Below are positions 36,752 through 45,492 of a stretch of 64,000 nucleotides of DNA, in pieces. This stretch comes from Blastocatellia bacterium (GTDB lineage: Bacteria > Acidobacteriota > Blastocatellia > Pyrinomonadales > Pyrinomonadaceae), in the NCBI GenBank assembly GCA_013697915.1, contig JACCVY010000247.1:62001-126000 (forward strand). The letters are read 5' to 3'. Position numbers and translations under genes: made by a program. A model generated the notes under the pieces. It saw only the letters and a program-made list of their open reading frames with translations. It did no database searches and was not told the origin of the DNA. Positions within the stretch are counted from its first letter, which is position 1, and every line of letters starts with the position of its first letter.

Positions 36752-38686
36752 TCACCGCTCGCCATCGATCCAGCGCTCATACCACAAACTTAAATTTAGC
36801 AGGACCCATAGATGAGCACCCCAATCACGAGCGCCGCGCCGATGCTCATCTAAAAGGCGCGCCACGAATGAGTAGTCCAGGAAGTCGCGTCGTCGCATTT
36901 TGGAGTTCATAAGGTGCGCATCAAACCATGGGCCCAGATCGTTTCGGAACCACTCGCGAATCGGCGCGCCAAACCCGCGCTTGCGGCTGTAGAGAAGATC
37001 GTGCGGCAAAATATCTTCCAGAGAGCGTTTAAGGATGTGCTTGCCACTCGCGCCTTCCACTTTCAGCGAGCGCGGCAACGCCATCGCATATTCCACCAAC
37101 TTGTGATCGAGGAAAGGAACGCGCGCCTCAACTGAAGTGGCCATCGTTATTTTGTCCACCCGCATCAGCAACAGCTCAGGCAACCGCAGTTTCAATTCGA
37201 GATATGTCATGCGCGTTAAGAAATCAGACTCGGGACGCTCATGAGCAATATGCTCGAGGTGACGATTGATGGCCTCAAGCGAAGAGCTGCCTTGCCAGCG
37301 CTTACGCATCCCGGGCGAGAGCACTCGCGGCTTAAACGTTTCATCGTAGACCACGGCTCCGCCCCAGAATAAAGGCTCGTTTGCACCCAGCCGGCGGATC
37401 AACTCAATAGCCCCGCGTTTACTTCCCGTGGCCTCGAGGGCGGGCCGCGCCAGCGCGCTTGCGGCACGCCGCATTGACCGTGGAAACTTTTCGGCGTGCC
37501 GCCAGAACTTTTCGTAGATATTCAAGTACGTTACGTAGTTCGCGTAGCCACTGAAAATTTCATCTGCGCCCTCGCCTACCTGCACTACGATGGTTCCCGA
37601 ATCGCGAGCGAGTTTCGATACGTAATACAGAGGAATACAAACCGGATCGGCAATCGGCTCGTCCTGATGGAATACCAAAGCCGGCAGAAACTCCTGCATC
37701 TCTTTTTCTGAGATGATTACTTCATGATGATTCGTCCCAAACTCGTTTGCGATGCGCCGCGCTGAATCAAGCTCGTTAAGATACTCGGCATCCTTGAAAC
37801 CGACAGTGAAAGTCTGAACCGGACGCGACATCTGCTCCGCCATCAAGGCAACGTTCGCTGATGAATCAACCCCGCCGGATAAAAACACGCCGAATGGCAC
37901 ATCAGACATCATTCGCTTCGAGATAGATTCCCGCAACAGTCGCAACACCTCTGCTTTGTGTTCTTCATCGTTACGGGGTGGGAGGGCAGCCGCGGGCGGC
38001 AACGCATCCCAGTATTGCCGGATGCGTGTCGAGCCGTCCCGGCCCACTACCAGCATGTGTCCCGCCGGCAACTTCTGGATGTCGCGAAAGAGAGTTTGTG
38101 GTCCTGGCGTAGTAACGAAAGTTAAATAATGATAGAGCGACTCTTCGTCAACCTCGGCGGTCACCGCCGGGTGGGCCAGAATGGCTTTGATTTCGGAAGC
38201 GAAGATAAAGCGCCCATCGCGTTGATAAAAGTAGAGCGGTTTTACTCCGAGGCGATCACGCGCCAGCACCAGTTGCTCGCGCTTAGCATCCCAAAGCGCG
38301 ATGGCATAGTCGCCCTCGATCTCATTAACAAAATCGAGACCGCGCTCTTCGTACAGATGCAGAATGGTTTCTGAATCGGTGTGGGAGGCATAAACGTGGC
38401 CGCGCTGTTCCAGGCCTGCGCGCAGCGAAGCGTGGTTGTAAATCTCGCCGTTGAAAACCAACCAGACGCGATCGGTGCAACCTCGCATCGGCTGGTGGCC
38501 GGCCGCGGACAAATCGATGATCGACAAACGGCGAAAGCCTAAACCACCGCGACCTTCGTCAAAGATATGCGCGCCGGCATCGTCCGGCCCACGGTGTGTC
38601 ATCACATCGCGCATCCGCTCGACCAGCGCACGCTCGATGCGGCCTTCGCTAGCTCCATACTCCCAAACTCCGCAGATGCCACACAT
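36752..38686 (-). CDS. AsnB-type glutamine amidotransferase of the polysaccharide locus (copy 2)
   Basis: A 644-residue class II amidotransferase starting MCGICGVWEYG with Cys2 as nucleophile. HRGPDDAG is canonical here, unlike copy 1. The synthetase half has the PPi loop LSGGVDSSANV and VGEGADEIFSGY, and C-terminal KRGFGAPIREWF. The two copies are clearly paralogous but diverged. It sits between the heparinase-like gene and the flippase. WbpS-like members of this family amidate uronic acids in O-antigens, which is a plausible role here. Confidence 0.9.
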   Translation of the reverse strand: MCGICGVWEYGASEGRIERALVERMRDVMTHRGPDDAGAHIFDEGRGGLGFRRLSIIDLSAAGHQPMRGCTDRVWLVFNGEIYNHASLRAGLEQRGHVYASHTDSETILHLYEERGLDFVNEIEGDYAIALWDAKREQLVLARDRLGVKPLYFYQRDGRFIFASEIKAILAHPAVTAEVDEESLYHYLTFVTTPGPQTLFRDIQKLPAGHMLVVGRDGSTRIRQYWDALPPAAALPPRNDEEHKAEVLRLLRESISKRMMSDVPFGVFLSGGVDSSANVALMAEQMSRPVQTFTVGFKDAEYLNELDSARRIANEFGTNHHEVIISEKEMQEFLPALVFHQDEPIADPVCIPLYYVSKLARDSGTIVVQVGEGADEIFSGYANYVTYLNIYEKFWRHAEKFPRSMRRAASALARPALEATGSKRGAIELIRRLGANEPLFWGGAVVYDETFKPRVLSPGMRKRWQGSSSLEAINRHLEHIAHERPESDFLTRMTYLELKLRLPELLLMRVDKITMATSVEARVPFLDHKLVEYAMALPRSLKVEGASGKHILKRSLEDILPHDLLYSRKRGFGAPIREWFRNDLGPWFDAHLMNSKMRRRDFLDYSFVARLLDEHRRGARDWGAHLWVLLNLSLWYERWIDGER

Positions 38687-38756
38687 TAGTTATTCCTGAT
38701 TTCCTGTCTTTGGTTCGTTGTCATTATGACTTCTACTGCTTCATGAATTCCCGCAC

Positions 38757-40892
38757 TCAATTGGCAACCGCCTTTGGAACTACTCTCAGTCGCACCTCCA
38801 AATTTTCACCAGCGCACACCGGCACAAGCGCCCACAGCAACTTCGTCGGCACGCTTCGCTCGAGCGTCCAACAGGCCGAAATCGAAGGATTCCTGGAACC
38901 GTAATGCCTCGAGCTAAAAAGGCTCTCGAAGACTGGCTGCTGAGGCAAACCTATAGCTTGCACCAGCAACTGTGAACCGGTCGTGTTATCACGTGCCGAA
39001 ACAACACCTTCCCTCTCGATGGCGATGTCCAGGCCGGAGTTAAAGTGAAATCGCGCGGCTATCACATGCTTTCCTTTGCCCAACAGCTCGTCTTCAATCA
39101 GCCACCAATGATCCCTTTTGAAAAACTTGACCGACCGGCGATGTCTCACGCCGTTCGTTAGTCGTTCGTAGCCGGCGTGCTCCGCGACAACATGATCGCT
39201 CTCCGGCCCTGTTTCCCAAAGCAGCACCTTGGGACGGGCCTCGTCGCCAATTACAAACGGAACCAATTCCTCAGTCGTGTTTTGTTCGACGCCGTCTAAT
39301 TGGATCGTCGAATGATAGGCCGTCGAGCGAAAGAGGTGACGCTCGTGCAAATCGGCGGTGTAAACATAAGCGCCGGGATCGACGATGAACGGACAGCCAC
39401 AAGCGCTGACGTCGATGCTGAGCGCATCGTTATGCCCATGGGATCCGCGACCGTTTGCACCGGCGCCGCCGGCATTGAAAAGAAGAAACAGATCCTCGCT
39501 CCTAAGCGAATGGATTCCCGCCTCAGGGAAAGCCTGCGACTGCAGCGGGTCAGGATTGGTCTTCAGGCTCTCGTATTCCCTCAGCCCTTTCTCGCCCAAT
39601 ATCCATAACAGTTCTTCAGAAACCGGCTGCCCCGGAAGTTTGAATTGCGAGTCTCCGAAGACAACCGCCCCGATTGGCAGCAGATAATCGTGTTCATCCG
39701 CCGCGCGAGAAACCAGCGGAAAGACTTGCCCGCCATCGGTATCGCCGACCAGGGGCGCTGTTTGATCGGGCCGCAAGTAACCACGTAAATAAACGAGCAT
39801 CGAGTGAAGCGTACGCCAATATTTTTCTTCGATGACGAGATTAGTCGTGCGACACAGAATGAAGGAGTAGAGGAATAACTCCAGCACGAAACGATGATAA
39901 CCAGTTGATGCTTCGAAGTCGGCTCCATCAGCAAGAATCTGTTTGTCCATCTCGCTTAGCATTTGGCCGAGCGCCCATTCGCGCCATTCAGCCGCTGTCT
40001 TCAGCTCAGGCAACGCGATTCCAATCCATAACAAGCCCGCAACGTCTGATAAGTAATGATTGCTGGTGCCGATGTGGGAAAACTCGAGGTTGCGGCGAAT
40101 GTGCGCTCCGTGCTGGTCGAGCATGGTGAGAAAACCCGCTAACCTTTCTGCGGTGAGACCGGGAGAGTGGCGGAAGAGCGAGAACGCTCCCAGCAGATTC
40201 ATGGCCCGCAATGCGACTTCCATCGGGCACGACCAGTTAGCACCGCGCCCGACCGGGTTTTGTTCTCGCCAACTTTCGAACTGCGAAAAATATTCTCCTG
40301 CAAACTCCTCGTCTTCGGTTAGAGCATAAGCGCGTCCCAGGGTTAGGAGTTGACCAAGGCGATTTAGTTCCCACAAAACTCGAATGTCCGACCCGTCGTT
40401 GTGCCACCGGGAAATGTCAGCGTGATAATCAAGCGGCCAGGTTCTTCCGGAAAGAGGATCGCGATGCCAGTCAATCGAGTGCCCAAAATCCTTTTCGCCA
40501 AAACCCAACAGCGGCCAGCGATGTTCTTTAACAATGACCCGGGCCGATTCGATCAGTCGCTCGGATTCATTAGGAAAAAGATCTTGCTGCCTCGCCGCGG
40601 TGGAGCGCGACAGTTCAAAACCGGGCAGAAATGAAGGCGCAGCTCGTTCGCGAAAGTGCTTTAGGAGATCGGATGAGGAGAGGCTTTCAAATTCCGGTCG
40701 CAGCCGCGCGCTTTGCGAACTAAGTTCGTCAAGCATCGCGCATTCGCGGCGCGATTTCACCCTCGCTCGCTCTCGGCGAAAAGCCTCGCGCAGACCTCCG
40801 ATGAAGCTTATTCGGCCACTAAGCACGCTGCGAATACCCGTCAGCAGGAACTTAATGCGTAGTTTGTTGGAACGCTCGGAAGAGTTTGGCAA
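38757..40892 (-). CDS. Heparinase II/III-family (alginate lyase-like) protein
   Basis: A 711-residue protein with an N-terminal alpha/alpha-toroid region (NWSCPMEVALRAMNLLGAF, FSHIGTSNHYLSDVAG) and a C-terminal heparinase II/III-like beta domain (GSHGHNDALSIDVSACG...IVDPGAYVY, then STAYHSTIQLDG). The His and Tyr residues in these motifs are those expected for beta-elimination on uronic-acid glycans. No classical signal peptide is seen; the first 60 residues are basic. In Wzx-type loci such proteins often accompany uronic-acid polymers. It lies between wecB and asnB copy 2. Confidence 0.88.
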   Translation of the reverse strand: MPNSSERSNKLRIKFLLTGIRSVLSGRISFIGGLREAFRRERARVKSRRECAMLDELSSQSARLRPEFESLSSSDLLKHFRERAAPSFLPGFELSRSTAARQQDLFPNESERLIESARVIVKEHRWPLLGFGEKDFGHSIDWHRDPLSGRTWPLDYHADISRWHNDGSDIRVLWELNRLGQLLTLGRAYALTEDEEFAGEYFSQFESWREQNPVGRGANWSCPMEVALRAMNLLGAFSLFRHSPGLTAERLAGFLTMLDQHGAHIRRNLEFSHIGTSNHYLSDVAGLLWIGIALPELKTAAEWREWALGQMLSEMDKQILADGADFEASTGYHRFVLELFLYSFILCRTTNLVIEEKYWRTLHSMLVYLRGYLRPDQTAPLVGDTDGGQVFPLVSRAADEHDYLLPIGAVVFGDSQFKLPGQPVSEELLWILGEKGLREYESLKTNPDPLQSQAFPEAGIHSLRSEDLFLLFNAGGAGANGRGSHGHNDALSIDVSACGCPFIVDPGAYVYTADLHERHLFRSTAYHSTIQLDGVEQNTTEELVPFVIGDEARPKVLLWETGPESDHVVAEHAGYERLTNGVRHRRSVKFFKRDHWWLIEDELLGKGKHVIAARFHFNSGLDIAIEREGVVSARDNTTGSQLLVQAIGLPQQPVFESLFSSRHYGSRNPSISACWTLERSVPTKLLWALVPVCAGENLEVRLRVVPKAVAN

Positions 40893-40928
40893 TTGAGAGT
40901 GCTTTCGAATTAACTCGCCCTTACTTCT

Positions 40929-41172
40929 CCAAAACCCGCGTAGCGGGTGGAAGCATAAAGCCCGGGGGTAGAGCGGAGCGGAACCCCAGGATAACGAAGG
41001 TAAGAAGACCGAGCGCGCGGAGCGTGAGATAGCGCAATGGCTACGATTTATTCATCGCGTGTCGCTGTCGCCCACGCGGGCTCTTACATCGTATGTCCAA
41101 CGATCCTGGGGTTACGCTCCGCTCCACCCCAGGCTTTATGCTCACGCCACGCTTCGCGGGCTCGATGCAAAC
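40929..41172. mobile_element. MITE-like element, family 2, copy A
   Basis: A 244-base palindromic element. The outer arms share AACCCGCGTAGCGGGTGG-like ends and then GCATAAAGCCCGGGGGTAG / GGAGCGGAACCCCAGGAT, inverted at 41104-41142 (ATCCTGGGGTTACGCTCCGC, then GGCTTTATGC). A core of about 110 bases contains CGAGCGCGCGGAGCGTGAG and GTCGCTGTCGCCCAC. Copy B at 47394-47675 carries the same arms and a homologous core in the opposite orientation. No transposase is encoded. Confidence 0.82.
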
Positions 41173-41175
41173 TCT

Positions 41176-42261
41176 TCAAAGGGCGTCGACAATGCGCTCT
41201 GCGGTGTGGCCATCCCAGAGCGGAATGCTAACAGGTTTTTTCGAGGTTTCGCTAAGCGCGGTTAAAGCCGCAGCAATGATCTTTTCGGGATCTCTTCCGA
41301 CGATCTGATTTGTTCCCATCGAAACCGTGATCGGTCGTTCGGTATTTTCCCTTAACGTCAAACAGGGAATGCCCAGGACGGTCGTCTCCTCCTGAATGCC
41401 GCCGGAGTCTGTCAGCACCAGCCGCGCGCTGCTGTAGAGACTGAGGAAGTCCAAATAGCCCAGCGGATCGATCAACCGCAAGCCCGGGGTATTTGTAATT
41501 CGGTCTCTTAGTCCCAGTTCCGCAATCATCTTCAGCGTACGTGGATGGACCGGGAACACTATTGAAATTCGACGGCCAATTTCTTCCAACGCTTCGAGGA
41601 TGCGCGTGAGAGTTTGCCGGTCATCAACATTTGCGGGCCGATGCAGCGTCAGGACCGCATAATCTTTGCCGCGTAGTCCCAGGTCTTCTTTGGTGGTTGA
41701 TTTATCCGCAAGCGGAAGATACTTGAGCAGTGAGTCAATCATCACGTTGCCCACAAAACGTATTCGTTCCGACGGAATGCCTTCGTTGGCCAGATTTTGA
41801 TCGGCATCCTCGGAAGGCGTAAAAAGTAGATCCGCGATCTGATCAGTCAGGACTCGATTGATCTCTTCCGGCATGGCGCGGTCGCGGCTGCGTAGCCCCG
41901 CTTCTACGTGCGCAACTTTAACACCCAGCTTCGCACAAACAAGCGCGCAGGCGAGCGTTGAATTGACATCCCCAACCACCAGCACCCAGTCGGGTTTTTC
42001 GCGCACGACAACTGGTTCAAAGCTTGCCATGACCGCCGCTGTTTGCGCCGCATGCGAGGCCGAACCGACGCCAAGATAAACATCAGGTTGCGGCAGCTCC
42101 AGATCGTGGAAGAAGGCGTCGGACATGGTTGCGTCGTAGTGCTGTCCCGTATGAACGACAAGCGGCGAAAACTCTCGTTCGCGCCGCGTCATTGCTTCCA
42201 CGATTGGCGCGACTTTCATGAAGTTTGGCCGCGCGCCGACGACGTTAATTATCTTGAGCAT
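41176..42261 (-). CDS. wecB: UDP-N-acetylglucosamine 2-epimerase (non-hydrolysing)
   Basis: A 361-residue GT-B-fold epimerase converting UDP-GlcNAc to UDP-ManNAc. It starts MLKIINVVGARPNFMK, the canonical opening. Further landmarks are HTGQHYDATMSDAF, VVGDVNSTLA, HVEAGLRSRDRAMPEEINR and TDSGGIQEET. It follows the nucleotide-sugar dehydrogenase gene, so the pair probably makes a UDP-HexNAc uronic acid. The start is preceded by a heptamer array (CCACTGACAACTGAC then GGTTTTC-ATG). The 3' end abuts MITE family 2 copy A. Confidence 0.94.
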   Translation of the reverse strand: MLKIINVVGARPNFMKVAPIVEAMTRREREFSPLVVHTGQHYDATMSDAFFHDLELPQPDVYLGVGSASHAAQTAAVMASFEPVVVREKPDWVLVVGDVNSTLACALVCAKLGVKVAHVEAGLRSRDRAMPEEINRVLTDQIADLLFTPSEDADQNLANEGIPSERIRFVGNVMIDSLLKYLPLADKSTTKEDLGLRGKDYAVLTLHRPANVDDRQTLTRILEALEEIGRRISIVFPVHPRTLKMIAELGLRDRITNTPGLRLIDPLGYLDFLSLYSSARLVLTDSGGIQEETTVLGIPCLTLRENTERPITVSMGTNQIVGRDPEKIIAAALTALSETSKKPVSIPLWDGHTAERIVDAL

Positions 42262-42262
42262 G

Positions 42263-42338
42263 AAAACCGTCAGTTGTCAGTGGCCAGTTGCTCGTCGTAA
42301 TCCTTTCCAACTGACTACGGACCACTGACCACTAACGT
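42263..42338. repeat. Paired heptamer arrays upstream of wecB
   Basis: GTCAGTT/GTCAGTG/GCCAGTT units (42264-42285) face inverse CAACTGA/CTACGGA/CCACTGA units (42309-42334). They occupy the whole space between the dehydrogenase stop and the wecB start. Confidence 0.82.
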
Positions 42339-42339
42339 A

Positions 42340-43677
42340 TTACAACCTGATTATCCGCGCGCTACTATCACGTCTCAAATCACCGTTCAGTGCGTTTCGC
42401 GTATCGACGATTAGCGAACCAAGCCGGCAAACCCGCTGGTAATCAATCCCGGAATGGTTTGTAACGATCACGATGCAGTCGGCCGTGCGCAACTCATCAT
42501 CTGTTAACGGTACTGAGTCGAGGGGCTGCCCACCGCCTTCCGTGTGGGCGTCTTCAAATCGCACTTCCTTTACGAATGGATCGTGATAACTCACCTCAGC
42601 GCCTTTCGTGCGCAACCGATCGATAATAGACAACGCCGGGCTCTCGCGGACATCGTCTATGTCCTGCTTGTAAGCCACGCCGAGCAGCAGGATGCGCGAA
42701 CCTTTCATCGACTTGCTTTCGTCGTTCAGGCCGTCCGCGACGAGTTGGACCACATGATCGGGCATGCGTGAATTTACTTCTTCCGCCAGCCCGATGAAGC
42801 GAGAATCGAAACCATGTTGGCGGGCCTTCCAGGACAGGTAATGCGGGTCCAGCGGAATGCAATGGCCGCCAATGCCCGGACCCGGATAAAAAGCCATAAA
42901 ACCAAACGGCTTGGTGGCGGCCGCGCGAATCACTTCCCAGGTGTCGATGTTCAGCGCGTAACAGAGTCGCGCCATCTCGTTTGCCATGCCAATATTTACC
43001 GCGCGAAAAGTGTTTTCCAACAACTTTGCGGTTTCGGCAACGCGGGCTGAGCTGACTGCGTGTACCTCGTTGACGATCTGCGAATATAGAAATGCGGCAA
43101 CGTCGGTTGAATCCGAGGTCACGCCGCCAACAACTTTTGGAATGTTATGCGTTTGAAATTGCGGATTACCCGGATCGACGCGTTCCGGCGAGAAGGCGAG
43201 CAGAAAATCCTCGTCAAGCTTCAATCCGCTCGCTTCAAACATCGGCAACAACACTTCATCAGTCGTGCCCGGATACGTGGTGGATTCAAGAATGATTAAC
43301 TGACCGCGATGAAGGCGCTGTTTGATTTCGTCAGCGGCGGCAAGAATGTAGGAGACATCCGGCTCCTTGGTCTTGCGCAAAGGCGTCGGCACGCAAATGA
43401 TGACGGCGTCGCAATCCTGAAGTTGATCAAAATCAGTGGTAGCGCTGAGACGCTTACTGTCAACCAGCTCCTTGATGACTGACCGGGGCACATCACCGAT
43501 GTATGAATCGCCGGCATTGATCCGCGCGGCTTTATCCGAATCAACTTCGAAACCAATGGCTTGAAATCCAGCGCGTGCGAACTCTGTAAGTAGGGGCAAG
43601 CCAACGTAGCCCAGGCCCACGACCCCGATACGGGCACGTTTCGCTTTAATTGAAGCAGTTATTTGTTCCTTGACCAT
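42340..43677 (-). CDS. UDP-N-acetyl-hexosamine 6-dehydrogenase (WbpA/WecC family)
   Basis: A 445-residue NAD-dependent nucleotide-sugar dehydrogenase oxidising C6 to a carboxylate in two steps. The NAD motif is VVGLGYVGLPL, the middle domain has LLAFSPERVDPG, and the catalytic cysteine is in GIGGHCIPLDP. The CVPTPLRKTKEPD segment resembles UDP-GlcNAc/UDP-ManNAc dehydrogenases (WbpA, WecC) rather than UDP-glucose dehydrogenase. It is the first gene of the minus-strand polysaccharide run and is divergent from the permease gene. Confidence 0.91.
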   Translation of the reverse strand: MVKEQITASIKAKRARIGVVGLGYVGLPLLTEFARAGFQAIGFEVDSDKAARINAGDSYIGDVPRSVIKELVDSKRLSATTDFDQLQDCDAVIICVPTPLRKTKEPDVSYILAAADEIKQRLHRGQLIILESTTYPGTTDEVLLPMFEASGLKLDEDFLLAFSPERVDPGNPQFQTHNIPKVVGGVTSDSTDVAAFLYSQIVNEVHAVSSARVAETAKLLENTFRAVNIGMANEMARLCYALNIDTWEVIRAAATKPFGFMAFYPGPGIGGHCIPLDPHYLSWKARQHGFDSRFIGLAEEVNSRMPDHVVQLVADGLNDESKSMKGSRILLLGVAYKQDIDDVRESPALSIIDRLRTKGAEVSYHDPFVKEVRFEDAHTEGGGQPLDSVPLTDDELRTADCIVIVTNHSGIDYQRVCRLGSLIVDTRNALNGDLRRDSSARIIRL

Positions 43678-43757
43678 GTAATCAGTTTTTCCTCAGCCCA
43701 TCGGAGCGAAAACGCGCACAAGATTCAAAGAGGCAAGACTATTGGAGCGTCGCGCGG

Positions 43758-43807
43758 AGTGTCAAGCGAGCTTTTTCTTGACACTGACCCATGAACACAA
43801 CTATACC
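43758..43807 (+). promoter_or_regulatory. Candidate promoter and operator-like palindrome of the APC permease
   Basis: TTGACA (43778) and TATACC (43802) are spaced by 18 bases, just upstream of the permease ATG. A perfect 9-base inverted repeat, AGTGTCAAG / CTTGACACT with 10 bases between (43758-43785), overlaps the -35 hexamer and could bind a dimeric regulator. Confidence 0.42.
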
Positions 43808-43818
43808 CACACAAATTT

Positions 43819-45357
43819 ATGAGCGAAGCGGCTGAAAATTCTTCTCCTAAACTCGTCCGCGGCCTGGGCCTGCTCGACGCCAGTATGATTGTCGTCGGGT
43901 CGATGATTGGCTCGGGAATTTTCATTACCTCGGCTGAGTCGGCGCGGCTGGTAGCATCCCCCGGTTGGTTACTCGTCGCCTGGGCACTGGCCGGACTACT
44001 GACTATTACGGGGGCACTCTGCTGCGCGGAGTTGGCGGCGATGATGCCACATGCCGGCGGGCAGTACGTCTTTCTGCGCGAAGCCTACGGACCAGCAGCC
44101 GGATTTCTTTTTGGCTGGTCCTTCCTGCTGGTTATACAAACCGGCACTATCGCGGCCGTCGCTGTTGCTTTTGCGCGCTTCATGGGCGTGCTCGCACCGC
44201 AGGTCTCAGAATCAAATTACATTGTCGCGCCGGTGCATTTGTTCGGCAGTTACGCCATCAGCCTGTCGACTGCGCAACTGGTCGCGATCGTTCTGATTAT
44301 GTTGTTGACTGCGACCAACACGCGCGGTCTAAAAACGGGCAAGCTCATTCAGAATACTTTTACCTTGACGAAAACTGCCGCGCTCGCCGGCCTCATTCTG
44401 GTTGGCCTGTTATTGGGCTGGAACAGCAACAGCGCTGCTTATACTTCCAACTGGTGGCATCCGGCCGCTAACGGTTGGAATCCGCAGGTGGTCCAGCCGG
44501 GCCTGACGGCGACCGGAACGACCGCCCTGCTGATGCTGTTAGGCCTGGCGATGGTGGGGCCGCTGTTTGCACAATCGGCGTGGAACAATGTCACATTCAC
44601 CGGCAGCGAGATTCGGGATCCCGGCCGCAACCTGCCGCGTGCTCTGCTCATAGGTTGTCTTGCGGTGGTGGCTCTATATCTTCTCGCTAATGTCGCATAC
44701 ATCGTGACGCTGCCACTCGGGACAATTCAAAAGCCGCCGAATAGTGTTGCGACTGCCACGATGCAGGCTGTCTTTAATCGCCCGGGCACGATCCTGATGG
44801 CCGTGGCGATTATGATCTCGACATTTGGATGCAACAACGGCCTGATTCTCGCAGGCGCGCGCGTGTATTACGCCATGGCGCGCGACCGTTTGTTTTTCTC
44901 ACGCATCGGCATTCTCAACTCCCGGCAAGTCCCGGCGGTCGCGCTGGTAGTGCAAGGTATTTGGGCATCACTACTGACATTGCCGCGTACGATTTCTACA
45001 GCAACCAACACACAAGCCGGTGCAACTACGGTGAGCTACAGCAACGTCTACACGCAGCTACTCGAATACATTGTTTCCGCTGATCTAGTTTTTTATGCGC
45101 TGATGGTGGGAGCGGTGATCGTCATGCGGCGCAAGTCTCCGGCGCTCGAGCGCCCTTATCGCACCTTCGGTTATCCGGTTGTGCCACTGATCTACATTTC
45201 ACTCGCGCTGTTGCTGGTGATCGATCTTGCTTTGCTAAAGGCACAAACATCCGGCATTGGCTACTTATTAGTTCTAACCGGAATTCCGATCTTCTTCATC
45301 TGGCGCAAGCGCGCAGTTCCAAGAGGGGGTAAACCCACCTTCCCAACCATGAGCTGA
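43819..45357 (+). CDS. APC-superfamily amino-acid permease
   Basis: A 512-residue polytopic transporter with about 12 to 14 hydrophobic helices. Helix 1 contains the diagnostic substrate-site GSMIGSGIFI, followed by GALCCAELAAMMPHAGGQYVFL, as in LAT/APC exchangers. An extended loop around residues 395-410 (TATNTQAGATTV) is unusual. The substrate cannot be named. The final residues (RGGKPTFPTMS) and stop codon are encoded by the left arm of a MITE-like element, so the original C-terminus was probably different. Confidence 0.9.
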   Translation: MSEAAENSSPKLVRGLGLLDASMIVVGSMIGSGIFITSAESARLVASPGWLLVAWALAGLLTITGALCCAELAAMMPHAGGQYVFLREAYGPAAGFLFGWSFLLVIQTGTIAAVAVAFARFMGVLAPQVSESNYIVAPVHLFGSYAISLSTAQLVAIVLIMLLTATNTRGLKTGKLIQNTFTLTKTAALAGLILVGLLLGWNSNSAAYTSNWWHPAANGWNPQVVQPGLTATGTTALLMLLGLAMVGPLFAQSAWNNVTFTGSEIRDPGRNLPRALLIGCLAVVALYLLANVAYIVTLPLGTIQKPPNSVATATMQAVFNRPGTILMAVAIMISTFGCNNGLILAGARVYYAMARDRLFFSRIGILNSRQVPAVALVVQGIWASLLTLPRTISTATNTQAGATTVSYSNVYTQLLEYIVSADLVFYALMVGAVIVMRRKSPALERPYRTFGYPVVPLIYISLALLLVIDLALLKAQTSGIGYLLVLTGIPIFFIWRKRAVPRGGKPTFPTMS

Positions 45358-45459
45358 TCACAGTTGCGCGAATTTCTGATCTGAAAGGCTCTCAAGGAAG
45401 GAGTCGATTTGCAACGAGACTAACCTCATGGTCGGGAAGGTGGGTTTACCCCCGCTCTT
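45321..45459. mobile_element. MITE-like element, family 1, copy 1
   Basis: Inverted arms of about 33-35 bases (left GGGGGTAAACCCACCTTCCC at 45321-45353, right its complement at 45425-45459) enclose about 70 bases. The left arm supplies the end of the permease gene. The family is recognised by GAGCGGGGGyaArCCmmCCTTCC ends. Confidence 0.85.
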
Positions 45460-45492
45460 ACCTGCACTACTTTCAGTCTTCGCGGTTGACAC

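Noticed and set aside
20024-43677. Exosortase/PEP-CTERM-linked EPS locus
   Set aside because: Two AsnB, a deacetylase and a transglutaminase-like domain recall such loci, but no exosortase, PEP-CTERM protein, Wza or Wzc was seen.
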